A DNA stretch of 8,215 nt from CALMFT01 sp041674565. Lineage in GTDB: Bacteria > Patescibacteriota > Gracilibacteria > Absconditabacterales > Absconditicoccaceae. Each line of letters opens with the position of its first letter. Positions within the stretch are counted from its first letter, which is position 1. The notes under the pieces are model-generated. The model was not told where the DNA came from and ran no database searches. It was given only the letters and a program-made list of their open reading frames with translations. A program made the translations under genes and the position numbers. Where the stretch lies: assembly GCA_041674565.1 (NCBI GenBank), contig JBAYVQ010000039.1, forward strand, positions 1 through 8,215, read 5' to 3'. Shown piece after piece: positions 8,118 through 8,215 of the stretch.

Positions 8118-8215
8118 AAAATTGTTTTTTTGTTTTATCCCAATGTCAATTTATACAACATGCCTGTATAAATTCTCAAAAGGACCGTATCTATAAAAAT
8201 TAATGCTATTTTGTC
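8118..8215 (-). promoter_or_regulatory. Upstream region of the unknown secreted-type gene, with inverted repeat
   Basis: This AT-rich leader of the minus-strand gene contains a perfect 10-bp inverted repeat, AATTTATACA at 8148-8157 and TGTATAAATT at 8165-8174, with a 7-base centre. It starts about 31 bases upstream of the gene and overlaps a minus-strand TTGACA (8144-8149) and TATAAA, so it may be an operator over a promoter. No coding sequence was seen here. Confidence 0.35.
8148..8174. repeat. 10-bp inverted repeat with 7-base spacer
   Basis: The arms AATTTATACA and TGTATAAATT are exact reverse complements around ACATGCC. There is no T run after it, so a binding site for a dimeric regulator is more likely than a terminator. 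Its AT-rich arms mean chance formation cannot be excluded. Confidence 0.5.

Overview
The window most likely comes from a member of the Candidate Phyla Radiation that reads UGA as glycine (NCBI translation table 25), the code known from Absconditabacteria (SR1) and Gracilibacteria (BD1-5). I cannot tell these two groups apart here. With the standard code almost every gene appears broken. With UGA=Gly, five continuous genes appear between positions 1 and 7099 and every visible stop is TAA or TAG. In-frame TGA codons fall on glycines that define families: the pore glycine of MscL, the GxxG loop of a KH domain, and the core motifs of LspA and FtsW. This shows reassignment to glycine, not just readthrough.

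Layout. (1) Positions 1-3687, minus strand: the first 1229 codons of a giant protein of unknown function, with 21 in-frame TGA codons and its C-terminus beyond the left edge. (2) 3762-4178, minus: lspA, lipoprotein signal peptidase, upstream of and in the same direction as the giant gene. (3) 4239-4526, plus: a minimal mscL, divergent from lspA across 60 bases. (4) 4538-5806, minus: a PilT/VirB11-type ATPase with a C-terminal KH domain, resembling the PIN-ATPase-KH proteins best known from archaea but lacking the PIN domain. It ends 11 bases from the mscL stop. (5) 5930-7099, plus: ftsW, a SEDS-family septal peptidoglycan polymerase, divergent from the ATPase across 123 bases of AT-rich DNA. 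A strong hairpin terminator follows at 7128-7166. (6) 7200-8117, minus: a 305-residue protein of unknown function with a hydrophobic N-terminus. It contains no TGA glycine codons and is clearly GC-richer than its neighbours.

The recognised genes are envelope or housekeeping functions: lipoprotein maturation, osmotic safety valve, septal wall synthesis and a probable nucleic-acid-linked ATPase. They do not form one pathway; gene orientations alternate and only lspA plus the giant gene could be co-transcribed. The right end (about 7100-8215) differs in composition and glycine codon use and is either foreign DNA or an assembly join. I saw no tRNA, rRNA, CRISPR array or insertion sequence.
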